A DNA stretch of 64,000 nt, taken from assembly GCA_001600355.1 (NCBI GenBank), contig BCJU01000001.1, positions 5,022,013-5,086,012 of the forward strand, read 5' to 3'. The notes under the pieces were generated by a model, which made no database searches, was not told the DNA's origin, and saw only the letters and a program-made list of their open reading frames with translations. Source of the stretch: Meira nashicola (Eukaryota; Basidiomycota; Exobasidiomycetes; Exobasidiales; Brachybasidiaceae). A program made the translations under genes and the position numbers. The stretch's first letter is position 1. Each line of letters starts with the position of its first letter. Shown piece by piece: positions 49,584 through 58,702 of this stretch.

Positions 49584-51878
49584 ATGGCGACGAGAGGAAT
49601 ATGGCTCAGGTCAGCAAGGGTAGCCTCACTAGCATCTTCTGCAGTCAGGCTTAATGCTGTCCGCGTGACCAGTGTAAATGCTGTTGTGAGAACGTCAGGT
49701 TTTGCTTACAATCACATTCATACGTCAGTGCTGGCGAGAAATGAGGGTGAGATAACGCAAGATGGAAGCGCAAGACTCGAAAAGAAGAAAGAATCAGATC
49801 AAGAGTCTCAATCGACTGCATCTTCAAGCAAGCAGACGTTAGACAAAAAGCCAAAACCGAAAGGGATACGTAGGGGAAATGGAACACCACTCTTTGTCGC
49901 TCGAAGTTCACGTTCTATGATCTCGCCTGAAAGAGGATTGGCTAATCCAAATGAAGGTAATACCTGGTCAAAGGGTAGACGACCGATAAAACAATTTCCA
50001 CGTGAATCACTCGATTTCTTAAAGGAAAACGAAAAGATTTTTAAGGACGATGAAGTTTTACGCACATTAATGCTGAAGTTGAGAAAAAGAGCTAAAGAAG
50101 CGGATGCTGCGGCTGTTATCAATATTTGCACCGGCATACGGCATCGTATGCGATTCGTTGAGAAGAGCTTGAAACAGAAAGATTCTTTGGTGCCGCCAGC
50201 TTACATATTTCACATGTTGCTAAGAGTTTTGGGGACACGTGGAGATCTGGTACGATGCAAGGAAGTTTTAAAAGATATGCGTGCATGCAATAAAGAGGTG
50301 GGCGTGACCGAATTAGAGTTGCTCTTAAGAGCAGCCGTATATAGCGGTAACGCAGACGAGTCTGAGATCATATTGACAGACCTTGTCATGCTTCTGAACG
50401 GAAATCGAAGTGAATTGGATACAGATGAAAAGGACGAATCCTCTGAAGCACAAATCGAAGATCAAATATTGTCTACCGATTACATGTGGAATTGGACAGC
50501 AAACATGTATCGGATTATGATTTTGCAATGTCAATTGAGCCGCAATCTAGAATACGCTTTGGCTTTACTTGGAGCTGCAGGTCAAAGGTCGAAAAGAGAG
50601 CAGGGTCTATCAAGTCATCAATTGTTTCTACATGAAGTTTTGGATCTTTCCACGATCAAAGCTATCATCAATCTGGCCAGAGATTGTAGACAAGCAAGAT
50701 TGATGTCTGATTTAGCACTTTGGTTAGACGAAGGTGCTTCCAAACGTAAACTTGATTATCAGATATGGATGGAGGTCTTGCGTTGCTGCGCTGAGGAGCA
50801 TTGGTTCCCCGGTGTTGAATTAGCATGGGAGCGTGCTGTTGAACGGGGTCTGTATAAGCCTGACGAAGGTTTGTTCATGTCAATTTTGCATTGTGCCTCA
50901 AGAGCAAGTCAACCGAAATTCATCGAAAAGGTTTTGAAATATATGGAAAGTTTCGGTCAATTGCGATACGGAATGCGAGAATGGCATTTGATGCCATTAT
51001 TTGACGCACAATGCAATAAAAGCAATTTTGAGGGAGCTTTACGAACGGCAACAAAAATAGCAAAATTGGCACACGGTGTCTCATTGAAAGACAACTTAAT
51101 GTCTCTCGCTAGCCCTATCTTTTCATCAAAAGACGTCGCCAGAAACGCATATAAAGCATACATTAAAGTTGGAAGAGACGAAAGTGAAGAAGGGGGTGTG
51201 ATAACGCGTTCGATGAACTCAATGATTCGATTAGCAAATAAGAATGGTCTTCATGAAATGGCCTTGAAAATTTATGGTGTACGAAAGTACCTTGCGAATG
51301 GGCTAGAAATATCCAAAGTACCATTGCCAAAATTACCAACATTTTATTTAGAGCTAGGTATGAATGCTGACCAACGGGGAGAAGCCGGACGGGAGGTTAT
51401 ACGTCAGACAATCACCCAACTTCAAGATATGGATACAGTCTACGAAAACACGATCAACCCAAACAGAGAAATCGTTCGACCAGACATTGCAACTTTCAAT
51501 GCTTTACTTGCGGCAGCGATCAACGTAGAAAGTTGTGAGATGGGCGAGTTTGTCTTTCGTGAGCTTAATGCACTGAAAATTGAAGCTGATGAAACTACGT
51601 ACGAAAGGGCAATCATTTTGTTCGTCACGCAACCTAATTATTCTGACGCTTACGAATTTTTGAAGGAATGTCAATCGAAAGGAATGATTCCTACACGGGC
51701 TGCATACTTGGCCATTGGTCTTCGTTGCTTGGAAGAAAATGATGATCGATGGATAAGTATCGGAAAGGACATGGTGAATCATAACTATTATCCTGGACAT
51801 GAACTTCGAGATGCTCTTCTTACAGGTGGTATTATAAGCGCTGATGTATTGCAAACGCTCGAGAGGGTTCCAGAATGA
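49584..51878 (+). CDS. Mitochondrial pentatricopeptide-repeat-type protein
   Basis: A 764-residue protein started at ATG 49584 (MATRGIWLRSARVASLAS). The N-terminus is rich in Arg, Ser and Ala without acids to about residue 50, a good mitochondrial presequence. From about 170 onward there are helical pairs of PPR type, for example AYIFHMLLRVLGTRGDLVRCKEVLKDMR, DYQIWMEVLRCCAEEHWFPGVELAWERAVERG and DIATFNALLAAAINVESCEMGEFVFRELNA (cited in parts). Such proteins bind mitochondrial RNA and aid its processing, stability or translation. I cannot assign a specific yeast homologue. A single exon; the end is near the LRR gene's stop, with 112 bp between. Confidence 0.65.
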   Translation: MATRGIWLRSARVASLASSAVRLNAVRVTSVNAVVRTSGFAYNHIHTSVLARNEGEITQDGSARLEKKKESDQESQSTASSSKQTLDKKPKPKGIRRGNGTPLFVARSSRSMISPERGLANPNEGNTWSKGRRPIKQFPRESLDFLKENEKIFKDDEVLRTLMLKLRKRAKEADAAAVINICTGIRHRMRFVEKSLKQKDSLVPPAYIFHMLLRVLGTRGDLVRCKEVLKDMRACNKEVGVTELELLLRAAVYSGNADESEIILTDLVMLLNGNRSELDTDEKDESSEAQIEDQILSTDYMWNWTANMYRIMILQCQLSRNLEYALALLGAAGQRSKREQGLSSHQLFLHEVLDLSTIKAIINLARDCRQARLMSDLALWLDEGASKRKLDYQIWMEVLRCCAEEHWFPGVELAWERAVERGLYKPDEGLFMSILHCASRASQPKFIEKVLKYMESFGQLRYGMREWHLMPLFDAQCNKSNFEGALRTATKIAKLAHGVSLKDNLMSLASPIFSSKDVARNAYKAYIKVGRDESEEGGVITRSMNSMIRLANKNGLHEMALKIYGVRKYLANGLEISKVPLPKLPTFYLELGMNADQRGEAGREVIRQTITQLQDMDTVYENTINPNREIVRPDIATFNALLAAAINVESCEMGEFVFRELNALKIEADETTYERAIILFVTQPNYSDAYEFLKECQSKGMIPTRAAYLAIGLRCLEENDDRWISIGKDMVNHNYYPGHELRDALLTGGIISADVLQTLERVPE

Positions 51879-51990
51879 GAGATTGTCAAGATTCCCAATT
51901 CTTGTACTGGGACAAGTCAATTGTACCGAATAAGTTATGTATTATATACAATATGCTATGTTTACAGGTAATCTTCTATTCTACGTACGA

Positions 51991-53817
51991 TCATAAGTCA
52001 GCGCAATACGTACCCGTTGCTTCATAAAATGCTTGCAGCCCACTTTGCTCGGCCAGCCAAATTTGTCTTGATCTACCGACGTATTGAGTCTTGGATGAGA
52101 TAAGTGTCACATTGCCCTGACTATTATCAGCAATTGAGCTTTCGTTCGAGCACGATGTTTGTGTATCGTCTAATAATGTTGCCGGCCAATCTCGCGGAAC
52201 AGAGTAATTGTTCATCATATCCTTCCAACGAAATCTTTTATGCAAAAGTAAACCATAATCATCTTGTGTTATCTCGTCAACTTTATTTGTTGCCTCCTTA
52301 TGAGCTTCTTCTACGGCTAAATGAGACAAGCCAAGATTTGAGCTCTTACGACCATATCCAATCGTCGCAGGATCACTAGCAAAGCTGATAATTCTTTCTA
52401 CTTGCTTATTTGATAAAATATCGCTTCCGTCTAGATGCATTACTATCCTTTGTCGAATTTCTGGCGGTAATCTTGAAAACGGAAATATTTCGTTTGATGG
52501 TATTTGATTTGCTTCATGACATTTGCATGTTAATGTACGAAGAATTCTTAGTAGCTTTCTACTGACATTTCTAATTTCTCCTTTCGCCCGTCGATTCTCT
52601 TTCAATCGAATTTCCAATTCTTTTCGCCAATTCTTTTGGTCTAATTTTGGTCGCAATTCGCCTACATCTTCCGGATGCCATGTCAAAAGCAAAGGTGCAT
52701 TTTGTCTTTCTTCACGATCTTGTGCAATTTGTTGCCTTCTCTGTGCAACAAAATGGCTGCCAATGCTGACAGATCTACGAATGCCATTTTCTTGAACGGG
52801 AGGAGCATTTTGCTGACCTTGTGCATCGCCTGTCCCCGTATCATCTTCTGAGTCATCGTCCAACTCGTTGAATATCTTTATATCGGTTGTTGAAAAAAGT
52901 TCAACGTGCTCCAAACATCTATTGGTATCTCTTATAGCGCTTGTAATACGCCTCACATTTCGCCAACCGAGATCGTTTCCATTTAACGATAGCCACTCTA
53001 GATGTGGAATAAATGGGGCAGTTTTGTCATGTCGCACGAGTGTTACCAATCGATCCGTAACCGCGCCTACTTCTTCCTTCCATATCTCGTCTGATGTTAG
53101 AGAGTTCCATCTAGCTTTATCGTGAGACCAAAGAGGATTGAAAGATTGATCTTCTGCCAAATGTTTGCGTAGAAAAGTCATTGAGAGAGCCAACCTTGTA
53201 AGTGATGGTGTATGCAGATTATCCAATAATTCCACCATTGAGCGAGTTCCGATCATATTATTTGATAGCTCAAGCACTCGAAGATTTGAAAGGCTAATAG
53301 CACAAGCAAGACGCTTCATAACATACGATTCTTGCGGCAAGAGATCATTCCCATTTAAAGCAATCGATGCTAAAGTTGCATGTCCACATAGTAGAGCGGA
53401 TATTTCTTTGAGATCTTTAGATTGGATTCCGCTATCATTTATCCTTAAGCGTCGAATAGGTAGTTGCTTATTGCTCGTTGGATATGTTTTGGGAACAATT
53501 GATTGCATATGATGTTGAAAATGACTTGAAATTTCATCAACTTCATCACAAATTGGTTCCAGAGTAAATGCACGCAAATTTATAATATCTGCTGCCATTA
53601 CAACACGTCTGAACCAAAGAGCATGAATCACATCTGAAATCTTTGCATCGGCATACGAATATCCATGATCGCCCATAGCATTTGAAATATTTAAAGAAGA
53701 AATTGCTTCACTTCCATCACTATTATCCTCTGTAACCTCTCTCAATGCATCTCCGAAGGCAGTTACATGAACAAATCGCATAGCCGGCGCCGGCTCATGT
53801 CTTGTAGCAATTATCAT
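51991..53817 (-). CDS. Leucine-rich-repeat protein with possible F-box-like segment
   Basis: A 608-residue protein. Residues about 120-330 carry RNI-type leucine-rich repeats (LRRLRINDSGIQ-like, ATLASIALNGNDL, SNLRVLELSNNMIG, PHLEWLSLNGNDLG). A charged linker and the segment FSRLPPEIRQRIVMHLDG near 442-460 follow; the latter resembles an F-box start, though it sits after the repeats, unlike the usual order. No further domain is visible. A role in protein binding, perhaps as a ubiquitin-ligase adaptor, is inference. Near the stop, GTACGT at 52013 resembles a donor, but the only nearby acceptor would make a 38-bp intron, too short to trust. Confidence 0.55.
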   Translation of the reverse strand: MIIATRHEPAPAMRFVHVTAFGDALREVTEDNSDGSEAISSLNISNAMGDHGYSYADAKISDVIHALWFRRVVMAADIINLRAFTLEPICDEVDEISSHFQHHMQSIVPKTYPTSNKQLPIRRLRINDSGIQSKDLKEISALLCGHATLASIALNGNDLLPQESYVMKRLACAISLSNLRVLELSNNMIGTRSMVELLDNLHTPSLTRLALSMTFLRKHLAEDQSFNPLWSHDKARWNSLTSDEIWKEEVGAVTDRLVTLVRHDKTAPFIPHLEWLSLNGNDLGWRNVRRITSAIRDTNRCLEHVELFSTTDIKIFNELDDDSEDDTGTGDAQGQQNAPPVQENGIRRSVSIGSHFVAQRRQQIAQDREERQNAPLLLTWHPEDVGELRPKLDQKNWRKELEIRLKENRRAKGEIRNVSRKLLRILRTLTCKCHEANQIPSNEIFPFSRLPPEIRQRIVMHLDGSDILSNKQVERIISFASDPATIGYGRKSSNLGLSHLAVEEAHKEATNKVDEITQDDYGLLLHKRFRWKDMMNNYSVPRDWPATLLDDTQTSCSNESSIADNSQGNVTLISSKTQYVGRSRQIWLAEQSGLQAFYEATGTYCADL

Positions 53818-54222
53818 CTTTGAAGATAGTCCATTGAAAGAGATAATGCTGTAGAATAATGGCTCATCGCTATGTTCTTCGATCGCAATGAAGTGACTAT
53901 ATGCATTCGTTACAAAAGATCATGATCAATAAGTAGGCTAAGTATGAATATGCACAGGCATATAAGAATAACTCCACATCAACACGTGCTGACAATAAAG
54001 ACGCGTTGAGCACTTCTATTGAGTGTTGGTTGGGTAGCGCCCAGTGCTAAAAAAAGGGGTAAACCCACGCAAAAGATGTTTAATCCATAAGAGGAAAGCG
54101 ACATGCATGAATGAAAGATGTACATACAGCCTATGCTCAGTGACAGTCTAATTGATTGTTTGTTCTATCAATATCTTGTTCACCACCATCCTTGTGACTT
54201 GTACACAAATTCAATCGCAATA
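53818..54222. promoter_or_regulatory. Divergent promoter region of the LRR gene and MOB1
   Basis: About 400 bp between two starts. The MOB1 frame is open upstream to an ATG at 54118, but the sequence before 54223 lacks conserved features. No TATA box was identified. Confidence 0.45.
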
Positions 54223-54955
54223 ATGTCTTCTCTTTTTGGACTTTCAAAAACTCGAACATTTAAACCAAAGAGAAATATACCCGAAGGAACGAAACAATAT
54301 CAACTTAAACGTTATGCTGAAGCAACTTTAGGATCTGGTAATTTACGTAGAGCTGTTATCCTTCCAGATGGAGAGGATTTAGATGAATGGTTAGCAGTTA
54401 ATACGGTCGACTTTTTCAATCATATCAATATGCTTTATGGAACGATTACCGAATTTTGCATTCCATCCGAATGTCCAACAATGAGTGCAGGTGCACGATA
54501 TGAATATCATTGGCAAGATAGTAATTCAGTAGAATATCGCAAGCCAACAAAGATGAGCGCTCCTGATTATATAGATTGTTTGATGACATGGACTCAAGCA
54601 ATGTTGGATAATGAAGAAATATTTCCATCAAAAGTTGGAGTTTCTTTCCCGCCAAACTTTCAAGCTACAGTCAAATCAATTTTGAGAAGATTGTTCCGCG
54701 TATATGCTCACATTTACAACCATCACTTCGCACAGATTTGCGCTCTAAGTTTAGAAGGTGAGTGCACAGATTGCTTTCCCATACAAAAAGAAATCCTACT
54801 AATCTTTTCCACCAATTTTTATTCTCGCAGCCCATCTAAACACAAGCTACCGACACTTCCTTCTATTCATCAATGAATTCCAACTCGTTGATCCCAAAGA
54901 GCTAGCACCTTTGGCAGAATTGAATGAAGCCATCCTGGATGAGAACGCTGCATGA
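54223..54955 (+). CDS. MOB1: Mob1 kinase activator (2 exons)
   Basis: Exon 1 is 54223-54757 and exon 2 is 54831-54955, with a 73-bp intron (GTGAGT to CTCGCAG, phase 1), giving 219 residues. Exon 1 starts MSSLFGLSKTRTFKPKRNIP and contains NLRRAVILPDGEDLDEWLAVN, the zinc cysteines in EFCIPSECPTMSAG, YEYHW, and YAHIYNHHF with the zinc histidines. Exon 2 completes the fold with AHLNTSYRHFLLFINEF and VDPKELAPLAELNE. Mob1 binds and activates NDR/LATS-type kinases (Dbf2/Sid2) in the mitotic exit or septation pathway. The joined length matches Mob1 of other fungi. Without splicing, the reading frame would end in unrelated residues 40 codons after the donor. An upstream in-frame ATG at 54118 is considered less likely. 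Confidence 0.95.
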
Positions 54956-55076
54956 TTGATTTCCAATCTTCTTTTTCCTTTTGTACTGGTACGCAAACGA
55001 CTCGAAACGATTTTTCAATGCTTCATCTTATACCTTTTTCGCTTTTGGAAGTGAATATGATTACATGATATTACAT

Positions 55077-56393
55077 CTACACAATAAATCGGATGATCTT
55101 GTAAGTAGCCCAAATCAAAGCGATCGCAGCACCCCAAGCAACTGTATCGCCAAATTCGTAAAAGTTTCGCAACCGGACCGGAATTTCAACAAAAGGTACA
55201 TCTGTTGATTTTCCGTCTGCTTTCTTGGGTAATTGACCTCTTTTGGATAAATATTGTCCACTTATGAAATCGCCATCTTTGTAAAATTGTGTTAGCATGG
55301 CATCCTTATCTCTCCATCTTTGCAAAAGCCAGTCAGAGAAAGCGTCTTTTTCTTCTTGGGTACTATCTTGTTCGGCAGCTTTGGCAGCAGTATCGGAGAG
55401 TTTACCGATTGGCGGTGAATTGGGAGAAGATTGATCTAGAGAATAGATTGTAAAGTGGACATGAACGGCAGGTGGTGCAACACCCTGCATGAATGTTGAT
55501 CGTAAAGTATAAAATTCTTGACCTCTTCCTGCTTTCGGAACGCCAGCATAACCGATGGTATAATCGACCAATTTGAGATCTTTGATATCAGCAGCCAAAG
55601 AGCGAAGGCTGAAAAGTAGACCTGTACTCCTTGGTAATAGCAAGTTTGTGCAATCTTCAATTCCAGATTTATCGGCGAACTTTTTGCTGACTGGGCGGGT
55701 AAGAGGTGAGACAAGAGTACCTTCAGGGAAGATGAGCAAGAGCAATTTTGACGCAGATCCGCTTGCAGCATCGTCTGACTTTTTGTCCGATGCTAAATGA
55801 GCCAAATAACTCAAATGACGAGCCAAGTAAGGTTTATCGCTCTCCCACTTTCTAGCCAAAAAGATGAATCGAAAGAATTGCATTGCAGGTCCGATTGGCA
55901 CGAGCCATTTGTACAACTTCATCAAGATGATAAAAATTGAATCGGCCAAATCACTATAATAAGCTAAACACCAAAGGTAAAGCCAATCAGTGTAAATTTG
56001 ATGATTGCTGATCCAAACACTTTTTTGAGGTAATTGAATCTTTTTGACATTTCCATTTCCATCACGTTCGACTAATTGTTCGGGATCGATTATATTTCCT
56101 TGAGAATCAGAACAAGTTAAAATGATTGTAGTTGGAGCAAAAAGTTGTGAAATTGCAACAATCGTTTTTCCAAATCCACGTTTGGTGTATTGAATAATGA
56201 TTTCATAATACCTACGTGAATTTGGAAATGGATAAAGCAAAGCAACAAAGTATTGAATTGAATGCAAAAGCAAAATGCATGCATTAAAATAGATCCCAAA
56301 TAAAATCGTTCGAATCCAATCCGTTGGTCTTTTACGTTCGGTTATCGGTACATTGTATTCGGGCGAAGATGCTGCGTATGGCTTTGAAGCCAT
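55077..56393 (-). CDS. Membrane acyltransferase of the Cst26/LCLAT/AGPAT type
   Basis: A 438-residue protein. A membrane helix lies near residues 27-53 (TILFGIYFNACILLLHSIQYF). The acyltransferase motif I, SNHQIYTDW (NHx4D), is near 130, motif II-like residues sit in FFRFIFLARKW, and motif III, LLIFPEGTLVS, is near 222. A C-terminal extension includes FYTLRSTFMQG, the family's distal domain, and a last membrane helix ends at IRFIV. These features match the fungal Cst26/Psi1 and animal lysocardiolipin or lysophosphatidylinositol acyltransferases, which place specific fatty acids on lysophospholipids, often phosphatidylinositol, in the ER. The exact lipid substrate is not readable. Confidence 0.8.
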   Translation of the reverse strand: MASKPYAASSPEYNVPITERKRPTDWIRTILFGIYFNACILLLHSIQYFVALLYPFPNSRRYYEIIIQYTKRGFGKTIVAISQLFAPTTIILTCSDSQGNIIDPEQLVERDGNGNVKKIQLPQKSVWISNHQIYTDWLYLWCLAYYSDLADSIFIILMKLYKWLVPIGPAMQFFRFIFLARKWESDKPYLARHLSYLAHLASDKKSDDAASGSASKLLLLIFPEGTLVSPLTRPVSKKFADKSGIEDCTNLLLPRSTGLLFSLRSLAADIKDLKLVDYTIGYAGVPKAGRGQEFYTLRSTFMQGVAPPAVHVHFTIYSLDQSSPNSPPIGKLSDTAAKAAEQDSTQEEKDAFSDWLLQRWRDKDAMLTQFYKDGDFISGQYLSKRGQLPKKADGKSTDVPFVEIPVRLRNFYEFGDTVAWGAAIALIWATYKIIRFIV

Positions 56394-56882
56394 AATGGAG
56401 AATAGAGAGTTTGCTAAAAGCGATCGTAAAAAGAGATGAATGAAATGAATGCAAAGGTCGAAAAGAGACCCCTTTTGTTGATCGGGGTGATAAGAGCCGG
56501 GCGACAGAAGGTTTCCATTGGCTTATGATGGTTCTCGGGCCTATCTTTCCACTCAGCAATGATTTGTGGAGCTTTAACGGAGCTTTTTTTTATTTGTCGG
56601 TCTAGTCCGAGCGTAGACTATGTGCCACGCTAGAGAAAAAACCGTGCTCAAATCAAACGCGTATAGCGTATTTACACGTGTATTCTTCACAAAATCAACG
56701 CTCATCAAGCACACGCATTGCTTAGAGTAACAAGTCGCCTGACGCACCGCTTTCCATCGGGCGCACCAAAAAAATGGGACACCGTGCAGCCAATTTATTT
56801 GAGAAGATCTCAAAAACAGGAAACTGATTCACCCGTTTCTTTCATTAGATTCAACGATCTAAGTTATATATCACACGCAAAC
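56394..56882. promoter_or_regulatory. Divergent promoter region of the acyltransferase and NUP2/50-like genes
   Basis: About 490 bp between starts. The nucleoporin frame is open upstream to an ATG at 56718 (MLRVTSRLTHRFPSG, resembling a basic leader), but the likely start is 56883, where the family's N-terminal motif begins. No TATA box was seen. Confidence 0.45.
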
Positions 56883-58484
56883 ATGAAAAGAGGAGCGGAA
56901 AGACAGATACAAAGGGAAGATGGAGATGATCCACATGGAATCGGAGCAGAAAATGAAGCAAGTATTGGTGGCCAAGGAGGAAGTGCGGATATTTCTGCTA
57001 GACCAATTCGTGGATTGCCAAAGAAAAAGTTGGGCGGAAATGCATTTGGTGGATCTCCTTCGCCATCGCCTGCTGCGCCTACACCTTCTTTTGGTGGCTT
57101 TGGCACATTCACCAACACCGGTACAACTCCAGCCAACAATGCCACAACTCCAAAGCCAACATTTTCCTTCGGTCAACCCAGCAATGGATTTGGCACGAGT
57201 AGCAGCAATACAAGCTCTTTGAGTGCTAGTGCAAAACCATTCACATTTTCTGCTCCAGGTGCTAGTACTTCAAATGGCATCTCTTCCGCTGCTTCCACTT
57301 CTACAGCTTCTACATCAAATCCCGATCATGATTTAGAATACTACAGAACTATAAGAGGAATTAATGAATCGCTCAAACAGCAACTCGGAAGCAGTATAGA
57401 AGCAGCATTAAACAAAGATGCATTCTCAGATCTATCAGAATTACTACAAAGTATAAAGACAAAGTACGAAGGCTTTCGTGCTAAAGCAGAATCGACAAGA
57501 GGTTCCGGTAAGAATAATGAATTAAAAGCAACACCTGCTGAAGAGCCAGCGAAAGTGTCAGCTCCGACATCAATACCACAAGCATCATCTGAAAGTACTA
57601 CCAGCACTGCAAAGCCATACACATCTTCCCCCATTCCCGCATTTACCCAGCCCACTTCCAATCCCAAACCTTCATCGTCTAGTCCTGCTTCACCTTCAGT
57701 ATCGTTGCCCAAACCACCTGCATCTGGCGGTTTCTCGTTTGCGGGATCTTCGTTCTCCGGACCAGGTTCAACTTCCGCTATCACTCCTGAAGCAAAACTT
57801 TTGCCTGGTCAGCCGACCTTTGCTCTGCCAAAAACTGGATTTTTCAAGGCTTTCGGAAAGGATGCTGATGAAGAGCAAGAAGATGATGAAGATGGAGATG
57901 AGGAGGATGATAATGAAGCAGAAGACGGCAAGCAAGCTACATCTACAGATGCTCCCAAGCCAACTTCGACTGGCTTCTCTTTTGGCGCTGCTCCATCAAG
58001 CTCCTCCAAATCAATATCTTTTGGAGCACCTACCACGTCGACTTCATCTGGGTCAACAAATGGCACAGGAGCAAGTCCCTTCCCATCGTTCGGAGGCAAT
58101 GCATCTGCTAAACCAGCTGCCGGAACGACAAGTACGTTCGGATCATCCTCAAATTCGACAACAGATCCTGCTTCCGCATCCAAATCGCCTGCTCCTACTT
58201 TCTCTTTTGGACAAACTGCTGGAACTAAAACACCTTCGATCGGATCAAATTTTGCCAATACAAGCGGAGTGACGCAACCGGGAGCATTCTCTTTTGGATC
58301 GGGAAAGATTAGTTTTGGTAGTCCTTCACCGAGCACTGGCAATAGTGGAACAGGATTGTTCGGAAACGGTAATGCATCTGCAACGCCTTCTTTTGGCTCT
58401 ACCGGCTTCACTTTTGGCGCTCGACTTTCAGGCTCAGAAAAGAAAGACGGAAGCGAAAACAAGGATGACAACAAATCTTCTTAA
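56883..58484 (+). CDS. Nup2/Nup50-like FG nucleoporin lacking a Ran-binding domain
   Basis: A 533-residue protein from ATG 56883. The N-terminus MKRGAERQIQREDGDD resembles the importin-alpha-binding start of Nup2/Nup50. Residues about 55-110 and 350-520 hold FG repeats (FGGFGTF, TFSFGQ, GFSFGA, ISFGAP, TFGSSS, TFSFGQ, AFSFGS, GLFGNG, FTFGAR). A helical middle segment, LEYYRTIRGINESLKQQLGSS and LSELLQSIKTKYEGF, matches the fungal Nup2 family. An acidic patch (EEQEDDEDGDEEDD) lies near 335. Nup2/Nup50 moves on the nuclear basket and helps cargo release from importin alpha. The usual C-terminal Ran-binding domain is absent: the protein ends KSS and the next gene's 3' end is only 218 bp away. Confidence 0.8.
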   Translation: MKRGAERQIQREDGDDPHGIGAENEASIGGQGGSADISARPIRGLPKKKLGGNAFGGSPSPSPAAPTPSFGGFGTFTNTGTTPANNATTPKPTFSFGQPSNGFGTSSSNTSSLSASAKPFTFSAPGASTSNGISSAASTSTASTSNPDHDLEYYRTIRGINESLKQQLGSSIEAALNKDAFSDLSELLQSIKTKYEGFRAKAESTRGSGKNNELKATPAEEPAKVSAPTSIPQASSESTTSTAKPYTSSPIPAFTQPTSNPKPSSSSPASPSVSLPKPPASGGFSFAGSSFSGPGSTSAITPEAKLLPGQPTFALPKTGFFKAFGKDADEEQEDDEDGDEEDDNEAEDGKQATSTDAPKPTSTGFSFGAAPSSSSKSISFGAPTTSTSSGSTNGTGASPFPSFGGNASAKPAAGTTSTFGSSSNSTTDPASASKSPAPTFSFGQTAGTKTPSIGSNFANTSGVTQPGAFSFGSGKISFGSPSPSTGNSGTGLFGNGNASATPSFGSTGFTFGARLSGSEKKDGSENKDDNKSS

Positions 58485-58702
58485 TCTTTCTCTCTTTTTG
58501 TGTTTTTCATGTCTGTACGATATCTCATGCTGTTTTATTTAGTTTGCAATTCGGTTGCCAAATCGTCTCTATGAGCATGGGTTGCATTAAATAAAAGACA
58601 GTTGATTTATGAGGTTTGGGTGCTATAGGGTGAATTATTGGTGAAAGTGGGATGGGTAGAATACAAATGAAGAGAGTGAACTGACTATATTGTATCAGTG
58701 TT

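Noticed and set aside
51976..52013. Last intron in the LRR gene
   Set aside because: The GTACGT donor is good, but the available acceptor gives only 38 bp, shorter than any other intron here, and the product would change by only a few residues.
56718..56882. Extended N-terminus for the NUP2/50-like protein
   Set aside because: The conserved importin-binding motif begins right at the ATG at 56883; the upstream part looks like leader sequence.
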